Shown one piece after another: positions 8,818 to 17,561 of a stretch of 64,000 nt of DNA. This DNA comes from Nesterenkonia halotolerans (GTDB lineage Bacteria; Actinomycetota; Actinomycetes; Actinomycetales; Micrococcaceae), in assembly GCF_014874065.1 (NCBI RefSeq), contig NZ_JADBEE010000002.1, positions 1 through 64,000 of the forward strand, given 5' to 3'. The notes under the pieces are model-generated. The model searched no databases, was not told the origin of the DNA, and saw nothing but the letters and a program-made list of their open reading frames with translations. Numbering within the stretch: the first letter of the stretch is position 1; each line of letters starts with the position of its first letter. The translations under genes and the position numbers were made by a program.

Positions 8818-8866
8818 AACCCCAGAGTGGTATCACCCTTAGTGGTGCCCCACTCTGGGGTTCTTT
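8818..8866 (+). terminator. Terminator after tRNA-Thr
   Basis: AACCCCAGAGTGG (8818-8830) pairs perfectly with CCACTCTGGGGTT near 8850-8862. A small internal hairpin (TATCACC...GGTG) lies in the loop, and TTCTTT follows. It separates the tRNA from the downstream transporter gene. Confidence 0.85.
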
Positions 8867-8885
8867 AGTGTTCTATGGAGGATCA

Positions 8886-10541
8886 GTGACAACTTCACCG
8901 AAAAGCGCCGCGCCGCAGAAATCGGCTCCGCGCGCAGCAGCACCACCGAGCGACGACGGCCGGCTCCCGGCCAGCGACAAGCTCACCATCGGGGCGCTGC
9001 TGGTCTCGACCTTCGTGATGATCCTCAACGAGACCCTCATGAACGTGGCGCTGCAGCCCCTCATGGAGGAGTTTCAGGTCTCTGAGCCCACCATTCAGTG
9101 GCTCACCACCGCCTTCATGCTCACCCTGGCCACCGTGATTCCGATCACGGGCTTCCTGATGCAGCGCTACAGCCTGCGCGGCGTCTTCACGGTGGCCATG
9201 GGCCTGTTCATCCTCGGCACCGCGCTGGCCGCGGCCGCACCGGGGTTCGAGGTCCTTCTTGCAGGACGCGTGGTCCAGGCCAGCGGCACTGCGATCATGC
9301 TGCCGCTGATGATGACCACGGTGCTGACTCTGGTGCCGCTGCATCGGCGCGGCGTGGTGATGGGAAATATCTCCATCGTCATCTCAGTGGCACCCGCCAC
9401 CGGTCCGGCACTCTCCGGTCTGATCCTGCATGTCGCGGAATGGCGCTGGCTGTTCCTGATGATTCTGCCGATCGCTGTCATCGCGCTGTTCCTCGGTCGC
9501 CCACGGCTGAACAAGGACGCCGGCACCAAGGGCAAGAGCCTGTCCATCCCCTCGCTGCTGCTGGCAGTCCCCGGCTTCGGCGGCGTGGTCTACGGCATCA
9601 GCCAGATCGGCGGCGGACACGGCACCCAGGAGGTCTCCGCAGACGCAGCTCCGGGCGTGGACCCGGTGGCCATCGGCGTGCTCGTCGTGGGTGTCATCTG
9701 CCTGACCGCGTTCGCGCTGCTGCAGGTCAAGCTGCAGAAGTCCGACTCAGCGCTGCTGAACCTGAAGCCCTTCGCGTTCACCATGTACACCCGTGCTCTG
9801 GGCATGATGCTGCTGATGATGATCGCCCTCTTCGGAGCGCTCATCCTGCTGCCGCTGTTCCTGCAGACCGTCCGCGGTCTGGACACTCTGCAGACCGGCC
9901 TCATCATGCTGCCGGGCGGCCTGCTGATGGCGCTGATGGCGCCGTTCGTGGGACGCCTCTATGACCGCGTGGGTCCGAAGCCGCTGGTCATCCCGGGTGC
10001 TTCGATCCTGATCCTGGCGCTTCTGGGCATGAGCATGCTCTCGCCGACCAGCCCGGTGCCGATGGTCCTGGGACTGCACCTCTTCCTCTCCAGCGGACTG
10101 GCCCTGCTCTTCACCCCCGCGTTCACCACCGCGCTGAACCCGCTGCCGAAGGCGCTGTACTCCCACGGCACCGCTGCGCTGAACACGCTGCAGCAGCTCG
10201 CCGCCGCCATCGGCACGGCGGCTCTCGTGGCGGCCGTCGGTCTGGGAACCGCCGCTGCGGTGAACTCCGGGATGGATCCCGACGCGGCCGCCGTGGAAGG
10301 CTTCCGGGTGGCGTTCCGACTCGCCGCCGCGCTCAGCGTCGGCACGCTCATCCTGGGTGCCACCCTGCGCGCGACCCCGGCGGACGCGAACGAATCGCAG
10401 AAGTCCGGCGAGACTGCGAACGGCGAGACTGCCACAGACGAGGCAGGAGCCGGTGACGCCGAGCTCAGCGACGCGGAGTTGAAGGACACCGACGTCGAAG
10501 ACCGGGCGCAGGCCCAGGCAGGGTCCAGCAACCAGTCCTGA
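8886..10541 (+). CDS. DHA2-type MFS multidrug efflux transporter
   Basis: The 551-residue protein has about 14 hydrophobic segments starting near residue 30, the number typical of the DHA2 (EmrB/QacA) family of proton-driven drug exporters. It carries the motif segment TTAFMLTLATVIPITGFLMQRYSLRGVF, the motif C-like region SVAPATGPALSGLIL, and the second-half GRLYDRVGPKPL. About 55 C-terminal residues form an acidic, low-complexity cytoplasmic tail. The GTG at 8886 is chosen because GGAGG (8877-8881) sits four bases upstream. No neighbouring regulator is evident, and the substrate cannot be predicted. Confidence 0.92.
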   Translation: MTTSPKSAAPQKSAPRAAAPPSDDGRLPASDKLTIGALLVSTFVMILNETLMNVALQPLMEEFQVSEPTIQWLTTAFMLTLATVIPITGFLMQRYSLRGVFTVAMGLFILGTALAAAAPGFEVLLAGRVVQASGTAIMLPLMMTTVLTLVPLHRRGVVMGNISIVISVAPATGPALSGLILHVAEWRWLFLMILPIAVIALFLGRPRLNKDAGTKGKSLSIPSLLLAVPGFGGVVYGISQIGGGHGTQEVSADAAPGVDPVAIGVLVVGVICLTAFALLQVKLQKSDSALLNLKPFAFTMYTRALGMMLLMMIALFGALILLPLFLQTVRGLDTLQTGLIMLPGGLLMALMAPFVGRLYDRVGPKPLVIPGASILILALLGMSMLSPTSPVPMVLGLHLFLSSGLALLFTPAFTTALNPLPKALYSHGTAALNTLQQLAAAIGTAALVAAVGLGTAAAVNSGMDPDAAAVEGFRVAFRLAAALSVGTLILGATLRATPADANESQKSGETANGETATDEAGAGDAELSDAELKDTDVEDRAQAQAGSSNQS

Positions 10542-10548
10542 ACGTCTG

Positions 10549-10618
10549 CCGATCGCTCACGAGCGATCGGTCCCCTCGAGCCCCGCATGGTCTGCTTTCG
10601 CAGATGGTGCGGGGTTCG
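10549..10618. terminator. Hairpins between MFS gene and azlD
   Basis: CCGATCGCT (10549-10557) pairs with AGCGATCGG (10562-10570). A second hairpin opens with CCCCGCA near 10580 and closes with TGCGGGG near 10613. Both lie between convergent genes and may act as a two-sided terminator, although neither has a strong T run. Confidence 0.5.
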
Positions 10619-10681
10619 AGTCGTTCTCTGCCGCATCGGCCCAGGGAGTGACGCCCGATCAGCCGAGGGTGCGAAGCCCAC

Positions 10682-10987
10682 TCAGCCCAGAGCGCGGATT
10701 CCGGCCGCCGTGGCAGCCCCGACGAGGACCACCACGATGAACGGAGCTCGCAGCAGCAGCGCCGCCGCGGCCGCCAGCAGTGCGCCGAGCCGAGCATCGA
10801 TCACCACCGTCTGCTCAGCGGAGAAGGTGTTCATCGCCACCAGGGCCGCAAGCAGACCAATGGTCAACATGGCGGAGACCCGTCCCACCGCGGGATGCCT
10901 CAGCCAGCTCTGCGGGACCAGATAGCCCAGCAGCTTGGTCGCGTACACCGCGGCGCAGGCCGCCAAAACCCATAGCCACAGACTCAT
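10682..10987 (-). CDS. azlD: AzlD-like branched-chain amino acid exporter subunit
   Basis: This 101-residue protein is mostly hydrophobic, with about four membrane helices, matching the small AzlD subunit (about 100-110 residues) of the two-part AzlCD (BrnFE-type) exporter of branched-chain amino acids and methionine. The ATG at 10987 overlaps the azlC stop by four bases (ATGA), typical of translational coupling. A longer in-frame extension upstream is Arg/Gly-rich and lies within azlC, so it is rejected. Confidence 0.9.
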   Translation of the reverse strand: MSLWLWVLAACAAVYATKLLGYLVPQSWLRHPAVGRVSAMLTIGLLAALVAMNTFSAEQTVVIDARLGALLAAAAALLLRAPFIVVVLVGAATAAGIRALG

Positions 10988-11694
10988 GCTCCCCGCTCCT
11001 TCGATGCGACGCCCCAGATCACGGCGACGACGGCGGCCGCCAGCACCGGAATCCCGGGGGCCAGCAGCGGCATGGTCAGCGTGGTGATCAGCGCGGCCAG
11101 CACGGCCAGCGCCCAGGAGTCCAGGGACTTCAGCCGGGGCCACAGCAGAGCCAGAAAGGCCGCCACCACCGCGCCGTCGAGGCCCAGCGCCTCTGGATCC
11201 GCGATCACATCTCCCAGCAGTGCTCCCAGCACTGTGGCCAGATTCCAGAACAGGTAGCACGCTATCCCGGCGCCCCAGAATCCTCGCCGCTGCTCCAGTG
11301 GGTTCTCTGCCGACATGGCCACGGCGGCAGACTCATCGATGGTGATCTGCGCAGCGGCCAATCTCTTGAAGCCCTTGGGATTCAACAGGGCTTTCATCTG
11401 CACCGCGTAGATGGTGTTGCGCCCACTGAGCAGGGTTGAGGCTCCCAGGGCCGCCGCGCCGGTGCCGCCGGAGGCGAGAATGCCGATGAACGCGAACTGC
11501 GAGGCGCCGCTGAACAGCAGCGCGGAGAGCGCCACGGTCTGCCACAGGGACATCCCGGCGGCAGTGGAGAGTGCCCCGAAGGAGATGCCGTAGAGCGAGA
11601 TGGCCGTCGCGATGGACAGACCCATGCGCAGAGCAGGGGAGTGTCGCAGGGGTGTTCGCCGATCGGCGCTGGCTGGCGAGGGCGGGGCTGGCAC
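10984..11694 (-). CDS. azlC: AzlC-like branched-chain amino acid exporter subunit
   Basis: About 236 residues, with a hydrophobic core from LRMGLSIATAISLYGISFGALS onward and the conserved AzlC blocks SALLFSGASQFAFIGILASGG and FWGAGIACYLFWNLATVLGALLGD. It pairs with AzlD to export branched-chain amino acids. The start is not certain: the GTG at 11694 is preferred because a TAGACT -10-like hexamer (11702-11707, minus strand) lies seven bases upstream, as in leaderless actinobacterial mRNAs. An ATG at 11751 is the alternative and would add 19 residues. No Lrp-type regulator lies next to it. Confidence 0.88.
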   Translation of the reverse strand: MPAPPSPASADRRTPLRHSPALRMGLSIATAISLYGISFGALSTAAGMSLWQTVALSALLFSGASQFAFIGILASGGTGAAALGASTLLSGRNTIYAVQMKALLNPKGFKRLAAAQITIDESAAVAMSAENPLEQRRGFWGAGIACYLFWNLATVLGALLGDVIADPEALGLDGAVVAAFLALLWPRLKSLDSWALAVLAALITTLTMPLLAPGIPVLAAAVVAVIWGVASKERGA

Positions 11695-11814
11695 GGAAGC
11701 CAGTCTAAGGAATAGTGGGCACGCTGAAGTGTTATGAGGGGAGAACCGCACGGGAGCACCAACACCCTGCGGACCCGATTGGATCAGGTCACCCTGACAC
11801 CGAAGGAGAACCTC

Positions 11815-12513
11815 ATGGCTGAATCACAGCGCGTCGTCATCATCGGCGGCCACGGCAAGATCGCTCTGCTTGCCGCCCCCAAGCTCGTCGCCGCCGGCTT
11901 CACGGTGGACTCTCTCATCCGTGACCCGGATCAGTCCGCCGATGTCACCGAGGCAGGGGCCACACCGCGGGTCCTCGACATCGAGTCGGCCGAGACCAGC
12001 GAGATGGCCGAAGCCTTCGCCGGCGCCCACGCCGTCGTCTTCGCCGCCGGCGCCGGTGGCGGAAACCCCGCCCGGACCAAGGCCGTGGACCAGGAGGCGG
12101 CCGTGCGCAGCATGGACGCCGCCGTCCAGGCCGGAGTCTCCCGCTACGTGATGGTCTCGTATGCCCGGAGCCAGACCGACATCGACTCCGTGGACCCGAC
12201 GAGCTCCTTCTACCCCTATGCGCTGGCCAAGCACCAGGCCGACAACCACCTGCGCGCCAGCACCCTGGACTACACGATCCTCGGCCCCGGAGCCCTGACT
12301 CTGGAAACCGGCAGCGGGAAGATCAACGTGCTGGATCCGGCGAAGGCCGGAGAGCTCATGTCCGAAGAGGGTGCCTCCGTGGACACCTCCCGGGAGAATG
12401 TCGCCCAGGTCATCACCGAAACGCTGGCCAGCGGCTCCGCCGTGCGCGAGACGGTGAACTTCCTGGACGGTGAAACCCCCATCTCGGAGGCGCTGACCTC
12501 GGTTTCGTCCTGA
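11815..12513 (+). CDS. Atypical SDR NAD(P)-binding protein
   Basis: The 232-residue Rossmann protein resembles the YwnB/BVR-B-like atypical short-chain dehydrogenases. The N terminus RVVIIGGHGKIALLAAPKLVAAG holds the glycine-rich dinucleotide loop, VVFAAGAGG lies after beta-4, and YALAKHQADNHLR gives a Tyr-x-x-x-Lys pair. The ATG at 11815 has AAGGAGA six bases upstream. Members bind NADP(H) and act on varied or unknown substrates, so no reaction is assigned. The gene stands alone, followed by tRNA-Val. Confidence 0.88.
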   Translation: MAESQRVVIIGGHGKIALLAAPKLVAAGFTVDSLIRDPDQSADVTEAGATPRVLDIESAETSEMAEAFAGAHAVVFAAGAGGGNPARTKAVDQEAAVRSMDAAVQAGVSRYVMVSYARSQTDIDSVDPTSSFYPYALAKHQADNHLRASTLDYTILGPGALTLETGSGKINVLDPAKAGELMSEEGASVDTSRENVAQVITETLASGSAVRETVNFLDGETPISEALTSVSS

Positions 12514-12575
12514 GACTCAACCGGTGGTAACCTTTTGAAGCACTTGAACGCGGTTCTCCGCGCGCGGGTGCTTCA

Positions 12576-12649
12576 GGATCTGTAGCTCAGTTGGTTAGAG
12601 CGCTCGCCTCACACGCGAGAGGTCGATGGTTCGAGTCCATTCAGATCCA
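12576..12649 (+). tRNA. tRNA-Val (anticodon CAC)
   Basis: Acceptor strands GGATCTG (12576-12582) and CAGATCC (12642-12648) pair perfectly, with discriminator A. The anticodon stem CTCGC/GCGAG holds loop CTCACAC, giving anticodon CAC for the GTG valine codon. The T arm includes GGTTCGAGTCC. No CCA is encoded. Confidence 0.97.
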
Positions 12650-12748
12650 CTTTCTTCGCCTGTACTCCAGGCACCATCACTCACACACCTCAAGGCCCGG
12701 GCTTCTGCCAGGGTCCTTTTGTGGTTATGTTGCTTGCGAGGAGGGTTC

Positions 12749-14800
12749 GTGGCACCGGAACACAGCGATCGGCACTCCACAGGGGAGTACGTCGCCGAGG
12801 CGATCGACCCCGTGCGCACCGAGCCCACCGCAGACGTCACCCACATCCCGGTGGTCCACTCCACCCAGGAGATCCTCGACGAGACCCCGACCGGTTTCGT
12901 GCAGACCCTGCGCAGCTCCTTCGCGTCCTCCTGGAACGCCTCGGCCGAGGCGGAGGCGGCACTGGAATGGGAGGAGTACGACGCCGACGCGGTAGCCCGA
13001 TCCGCCGCGGTGGACGAGAATGAATCCGCCCGGCACGAGTACGTCGCGGATCCGAGCTTCGAACAGTCCTACACGACGCCGCGGGAGTCCAGCGAGGTCA
13101 CGGATCACTACGCCTTCCCGATCACCGGTGACTGGCAGCAGACCGACGCGCTCGGTCCGCAGATTCCCACCGGCCCGCAGGAGACGACGACCTCCTGGGC
13201 GCACCGCGTGGAGCAGTCCCAGGAGCCTCCCGCCTCTGGCCTGATCAGCCTGCCGCACAGCGCCCCCGGCGCTCCGCTGCGGCAGTCGCCGATGAGCCAC
13301 TCTCCGAAGCGTGGCCCGCTGCTGCGACCCTCCTGGCTGAAGGGACGTCGAGAGGCGTCCCGGGGCAAGGATTTCGACCCCAGCGTCTTTGATCGGAAGC
13401 CCCGCTCCCCGCAGGTGCTGCGCCGGATCATGCAGGCCGAGCGCGCTGCGACCGGCTTCGTGCCGATCGTCGACCGTCTCGCGGGCACGCCCTACGCCAA
13501 TCCCTACCAGCCCGATCAGCAGGTGGAGACCGACGAGCTCGCCACGATCGCCTTCGTGCTGGACCTCGGTGAGGCGCTCTTCCGCTTCGGCGCCGGCGCG
13601 CTGGAGGTGGAGACCTCCATCATCGCGGTCACCGCCGCGTTCGGGATGAAGAACACCGACGCCGACATCACCAACCAGTCGATCAGTCTGAACTGGGCCC
13701 CCGAGGGCAAGATCCCGTACTCCCGGGTGCGCGTGGTGCGTTCCTGGTCGAACAACTTCCGGGCACTCGCCTCGGTGCACCAGCTGGTCACCGACATCAT
13801 CGCTGGCCGTCTGACCCGCGGAGATGCTGAGGATCGCCTGCGGGAGATCACCCGCGAGCCCAAACCGTACCCGCGCTGGATGGTCACCCTCTGCGGCGCG
13901 ATCTTCGCCAGCTTCTTCGCCGCCTTCCTGGGTGCACCGATCCTCGACGCCGCGATGGGCTTCGCCGCGACGATCCTGGTGCTCTGGACCGTGCGGCAGC
14001 TCGCGAGCTGGCGTGTGCCGGAGTACTTCGGCCTGGCCGCCGGAGGGTTCGTCGCCACCTCGTTCGCGATGGGGGCGTTCGCGATGGACTTGCCGATCCG
14101 ACCTTCCATGGTGGTCGCCGGCGGGCTGATGATCCTGCTGCCTTCGGCCCGGATCGTCTCCGCGATCCAGGACGGCATCAATGGGTTCCCCATCACGGCC
14201 GCCGGACGCCTGACCTCCTCGATGATCGCCTTCGCCGGGATGACCTCGGGGATCATGGCGGCTGTGGTGATCGCGAACCTGCTCGGCGCACCACCTATCG
14301 AGGTGGCGGTGGGTCTGACGCGGATCTATCACCCCACGGTTCTCGTGGCACTGGTCTTCCTCGCGGCCATCGCTGCGGCGGTGGTGGAGCAGGCGAGCTG
14401 GCGGATGCTGCTGCCCATCGGCGCGGTCTCCGCGCTCGGCTTCTCTGCGTTCTATGCGGCGGAGCTCATCGGCCTGGGGGAGCGCATCACACCGGTCTTC
14501 GGCGCCGTGGTGGTCGGAGGTCTCGGTCGGATCCTCGCGCTGCGCATGGGCTCTCCGCAGCTGGTCGTCGCCGTGCCGGCGATGATGTTCATGCTGCCCG
14601 GGCTGATGGTCTTCCGCGGGATGTACGCCATCGCCATGGACTCCACCACGGACGCCATGATGGGCGGACTCACCGAGCTGTTCAACGCGCTGATCATCAT
14701 CATGGCGATCGCCGCCGGGATCGTGCTCGGCGATGTCTTGATGAGGCCGCTGACCGCGGGGCTGCAGTCTCACGAGCGGGCGCGCACGCGCCGTCGTTGA
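12749..14800 (+). CDS. thrE: ThrE-type threonine/serine exporter
   Basis: The 683-residue protein has a disordered, acidic N-terminal region (about 1-245), a ThrE N-terminal domain (DUF1212; ALFRFGAGALEVETSIIAVTAAFG), and about ten hydrophobic segments from residue 370 onward that include the second, DUF3815-like half. In Corynebacterium, ThrE has the same fused arrangement and exports threonine and serine, but it is about 490 residues long, so the extra length here is the N-terminal extension. The GTG at 12749 is chosen for the GAGGAGG eight bases upstream. The gene is monocistronic between tRNA-Val and convergent ung. Confidence 0.88.
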   Translation: MAPEHSDRHSTGEYVAEAIDPVRTEPTADVTHIPVVHSTQEILDETPTGFVQTLRSSFASSWNASAEAEAALEWEEYDADAVARSAAVDENESARHEYVADPSFEQSYTTPRESSEVTDHYAFPITGDWQQTDALGPQIPTGPQETTTSWAHRVEQSQEPPASGLISLPHSAPGAPLRQSPMSHSPKRGPLLRPSWLKGRREASRGKDFDPSVFDRKPRSPQVLRRIMQAERAATGFVPIVDRLAGTPYANPYQPDQQVETDELATIAFVLDLGEALFRFGAGALEVETSIIAVTAAFGMKNTDADITNQSISLNWAPEGKIPYSRVRVVRSWSNNFRALASVHQLVTDIIAGRLTRGDAEDRLREITREPKPYPRWMVTLCGAIFASFFAAFLGAPILDAAMGFAATILVLWTVRQLASWRVPEYFGLAAGGFVATSFAMGAFAMDLPIRPSMVVAGGLMILLPSARIVSAIQDGINGFPITAAGRLTSSMIAFAGMTSGIMAAVVIANLLGAPPIEVAVGLTRIYHPTVLVALVFLAAIAAAVVEQASWRMLLPIGAVSALGFSAFYAAELIGLGERITPVFGAVVVGGLGRILALRMGSPQLVVAVPAMMFMLPGLMVFRGMYAIAMDSTTDAMMGGLTELFNALIIIMAIAAGIVLGDVLMRPLTAGLQSHERARTRRR

Positions 14801-14840
14801 CCAGGGCCCGCTGATCCGCCACGGACAGATTCGGGCTCCT

Positions 14841-15548
14841 TCAGTCGGCGTGGCGCGCCGCGCCGAGCCGCCAGTCCACCGGGGCGGCCCCCAGCTGCTC
14901 GAGGGCCTGATTGGCGCGCGAGAACGGCCGGGAGTCGAAGAATCCTCGCCGCGCTGAGAGCGGAGACGGGTGCGGGCTCGTGATGACCGCCGTATGCGCT
15001 CCGCTGTTGAGCAGCGGCTCCATGGTGCGGGCGTCTGCGCCCCAGAGGATCGAGACCAGCGGGGTGCCGCGATCCACCAGAGCCTGCAGGGCCGCGGCGG
15101 TGATCGGTTCCCAGCCGATGCGGCGGTGAGAACCAGCAGAGCCCGCCGCCACGGTGAGCACGCGATTGAGCATCAGCACCCCCTGCTGTGCCCAGGCCGT
15201 GAGGTCGCCGTGGCTGCTGCGCGGAATGCCGAGGTCGTTCTCGAGCTCGGTGAAGATGTTGCCCAGGCTGCGCGGCAGCGGACGGACCTGCGGGGCCACG
15301 GCGAAGGACATGCCGATGGCGTGGCCGGGAGTCGGGTAGGGGTCCTGGCCGAGGATGACGACTTTGACCTCCGCGAAGGGCTGGCGGAAGGCGCGCAGGA
15401 TCAGATCTGCGGGAGGGAGCACGTGCTCCCCGGAGGCCCTGCGGGTGGTCAGCTCATCCCGCACGGCATCGAATCGACTCGATTCGGCGGCGAAGGCCTG
15501 CTGCCATCCGGGTTCCAGCGGGGCCACCAGGTCTGAGGAGAGTTCCAT
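14841..15548 (-). CDS. ung: Uracil-DNA glycosylase
   Basis: The 235-residue enzyme removes uracil from DNA in base excision repair. It has the family 1 active-site motif GQDPYPTPGHAIGMSF, with catalytic Asp69, and the C-terminal HPSPLSA motif with the second catalytic His. LMLNRVLTV provides the uracil-contacting Asn region. The ATG at 15548 gives the usual family length. A TACAGT hexamer seven bases before the ATG suggests a short or absent leader. Confidence 0.96.
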   Translation of the reverse strand: MELSSDLVAPLEPGWQQAFAAESSRFDAVRDELTTRRASGEHVLPPADLILRAFRQPFAEVKVVILGQDPYPTPGHAIGMSFAVAPQVRPLPRSLGNIFTELENDLGIPRSSHGDLTAWAQQGVLMLNRVLTVAAGSAGSHRRIGWEPITAAALQALVDRGTPLVSILWGADARTMEPLLNSGAHTAVITSPHPSPLSARRGFFDSRPFSRANQALEQLGAAPVDWRLGAARHAD

Positions 15549-15649
15549 CCACCCCACTGTAGAGAGTTGACCGGGTTGAACACACCGTCGCACCGCCATC
15601 CCCCGATATTCCAGGAATGCCTGACGCCCCGCCGTAGGATGACGGGGAG

Positions 15650-15883
15650 ATGATTTCAGAGCAGGAGAAGAAGATACTCGGGCTGGAGCGCCAGTGGTGG
15701 AAGTACGCAGGCGCGAAGGACGAGGCCATCACCGAGCAGCTGGCGATGTCTGCCGTCGCGTACTATCAGGCGCTGAACCGGCTGATCGACACCGAGGCAG
15801 CCCTTGCCCACGACCCGATGCTGGTCAAGCGACTGCGCCGCCAGCGGGAGGCCCGGCATCGTGCTCGCGCCACGCGTCGCTAG
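15650..15883 (+). CDS. DUF3263 protein
   Basis: This 77-residue, basic protein matches the actinobacterial DUF3263 family: a helical N-terminal part (ILGLERQWWKYAGAKDEAI) and a helix ending YYQALNRLID, then a short Arg-rich tail. Proteins of this family typically sit next to a LytR C-terminal-domain gene, as here (85 bases downstream). Its function is unknown, though the basic helix-rich form suggests nucleic acid binding. The ATG at 15650 follows GGGGAG. Confidence 0.85.
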   Translation: MISEQEKKILGLERQWWKYAGAKDEAITEQLAMSAVAYYQALNRLIDTEAALAHDPMLVKRLRRQREARHRARATRR

Positions 15884-15968
15884 TCATGAGCGCCCTGCCT
15901 GAAATGGCCAGTCACCGGCTGCGGTCGGCGACACCCAGCACCGCACCCGCACCTTGAGGACAGGATCT

Positions 15969-16601
15969 ATGAGCCAGCACCCACACGATGAGTTCGACGA
16001 CGTCCCGCCGTATCAGACGGGGGAGGCCGGCAAGCATCGGTCTCCAGGCGCCGCCGGAACGGGCGCGGCAGGCGGCAGCGGCTTCCGCTGGATCGCGCTG
16101 CTGGCGGGCTTCGTCCTGCTGGTGGGAGCGTTCGCCTATTTCATCGTGCCGATGCTCACCAGCGCCGATTCCGAGGCGGGTGAGCCCGAGGAGTCGGTGA
16201 CCGAATCCGGCGAGCCCTCCGCGGAGGAGAGTGCCGAGGGTGAGGACGCCGAAGGGTCAGCCGATGGAGAAGGTGGGGAGGAAGGCGGCGAGGCCGAGGG
16301 CCCGCAGCCGGCCACTGACACCGAGACCCCGGTCCAGGTCGCGAACTACCAGGGCATCTCCGGCGGCGCCACGACGATGGGCGAAGAGCTCGAGGGTCTG
16401 GATTACAACGTGGTCTGGGAAGGCAACTGGAACTTCGAAGAGCGCGCCGACACCCCCGCCGTGGTCTATCCGGCGGGCGCCGGCGAGGCGGAGATCGCCC
16501 AGGCGGAGTCCCTTGCCGAGAACTTCGGCACCGCCGCTCCCGAGGAACACCCCGACGTCAGCTATGTCACGCTGATCATCGGCTCCGAGTACGAGGGCTG
16601 A
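15969..16601 (+). CDS. LytR C-terminal domain membrane protein
   Basis: The 210-residue protein has a short cytoplasmic N terminus, one transmembrane helix (about 40-62), a very acidic Glu/Gly-rich linker (68-120), and a C-terminal LytR_C-like domain beginning PVQVANYQGISGGATTM. It lacks the catalytic LCP phosphotransferase domain, so it is not itself a cell-wall ligase. The ATG at 15969 is preceded by AGGACAGG. Its pairing with DUF3263 is a conserved actinobacterial arrangement; an envelope role is inferred. Confidence 0.82.
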   Translation: MSQHPHDEFDDVPPYQTGEAGKHRSPGAAGTGAAGGSGFRWIALLAGFVLLVGAFAYFIVPMLTSADSEAGEPEESVTESGEPSAEESAEGEDAEGSADGEGGEEGGEAEGPQPATDTETPVQVANYQGISGGATTMGEELEGLDYNVVWEGNWNFEERADTPAVVYPAGAGEAEIAQAESLAENFGTAAPEEHPDVSYVTLIIGSEYEG

Positions 16602-16620
16602 TCGCACACAGGAGGTCTGC

Positions 16621-17394
16621 ATGGATCTGTTCGGTGCCAGCGCCGTCGTGACCGGCGGCGCCTCGGGCCTGGGGCATGCCACCGCCCGGGCGCTGGTCGA
16701 GGCAGGGGCCCAGGTCGTGGTGGTGGATCTCCCCGATGCCGGAGGCAGTGCGCGTCGCACCGAAGCTGTCGCCTCCATCGGCGAGAACGCAGTCTTCTGG
16801 CCGGGCGACGTCACCGAACCAGACACGCTTCGCGACGCCGTCGCCGCGGCCGTCGAGCGCGCCCCGCTGCGAGCCGCGGTGAGCTGCGCCGGAATCGCCG
16901 CCCCGGGAAAGCTGGTGGGGCGAACCGGCCCGCTCTCGCACAGCGAGTTCATGAAGGTGCTCTCCGTGAACGTCGGCGGCACCCTCAACCTGATGTCGCA
17001 CGCGGCGGAGGCGATGCGAGGCAACGCCCCTTCGGGCGGGGACCGCGGCGTCCTGATCAACACCGCCTCCGTGGCAGCCTTCGAGGGCCAGATCGGTCAG
17101 ATCTCCTACGCCGCCTCCAAGGGCGCCGTCGCCTCCATGACGCTTCCGGCCGCCCGCGAGCTTGCCGGTGATGGAATACGCGTGGTCGCCATCGCCCCGG
17201 GTCTCTTCGAGACCCCGATGCTCGCGGGGCTGCCGGAGAAGGCCCGGGAGTCGCTGCTGGCCAAGGCGCTGCACCCGGCGCGGCTGGGCAAGCCCGAGGA
17301 CTTCGCCGAGCTGGTCATGGCGATCCTTGCCAACCCGATGCTCAATGGGGAGACCATCAGGCTCGACGGCGCGGTCCGCCTCGAGCCCAGGTAG
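16621..17394 (+). CDS. Short-chain dehydrogenase (3-hydroxyacyl-CoA type)
   Basis: This 257-residue classical SDR has the NAD-binding TGGASGLG motif (residues 12-19), an Asp-ending second beta strand (VVVVDL, which points to NAD rather than NADP), the structural segment SCAGIA, the catalytic Ser in INTASVAAFEG, and YAASKG with the catalytic Tyr and Lys. Overall it resembles type-2 3-hydroxyacyl-CoA dehydrogenases (FETPMLAGLPEKARESLLA), which act in fatty acid or branched-chain acyl-CoA oxidation. AGGAGG lies 5 bases before the ATG. It ends at a shared terminator facing the aromatic cluster. Confidence 0.9.
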   Translation: MDLFGASAVVTGGASGLGHATARALVEAGAQVVVVDLPDAGGSARRTEAVASIGENAVFWPGDVTEPDTLRDAVAAAVERAPLRAAVSCAGIAAPGKLVGRTGPLSHSEFMKVLSVNVGGTLNLMSHAAEAMRGNAPSGGDRGVLINTASVAAFEGQIGQISYAASKGAVASMTLPAARELAGDGIRVVAIAPGLFETPMLAGLPEKARESLLAKALHPARLGKPEDFAELVMAILANPMLNGETIRLDGAVRLEPR

Positions 17395-17495
17395 GGCCAT
17401 CCCCAAGGAGCCTGACCGCGGTGCCTGACCGCTGTGACGGCCCGTGCTGTGCTGACCTGGCTGCGCCTGTGACCTGGATTCGCCGGCTCGCGGAG

Positions 17496-17535
17496 TGCTG
17501 GGGGGAGCGCGGTGTTCCCGCGCTCCCCCCCAGCA
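17496..17535. terminator. Bidirectional terminator hairpin
   Basis: TGCTGGGGGGAGCGCGG (17496-17512) pairs with the complementary strand ending CCCCAGCA (17518-17535), with one bulged C and a five-base loop. It lies between the convergent SDR and benzaldehyde dehydrogenase genes and can serve both, although no long T run is present. Confidence 0.7.
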
Positions 17536-17561
17536 CCCGTCCCTGCTGCCTCAGGTGTGGC

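Noticed and set aside
12725..14773. 682-codon frame antisense to the ThrE-type gene
   Set aside because: It is rich in Arg, Gly, His and Asp with no family signature and lies wholly opposite a well supported exporter gene.
15969..16601. LytR-CpsA-Psr ligase
   Set aside because: Only the C-terminal LytR_C-like domain is present. The catalytic LCP domain is missing and the protein is too short.
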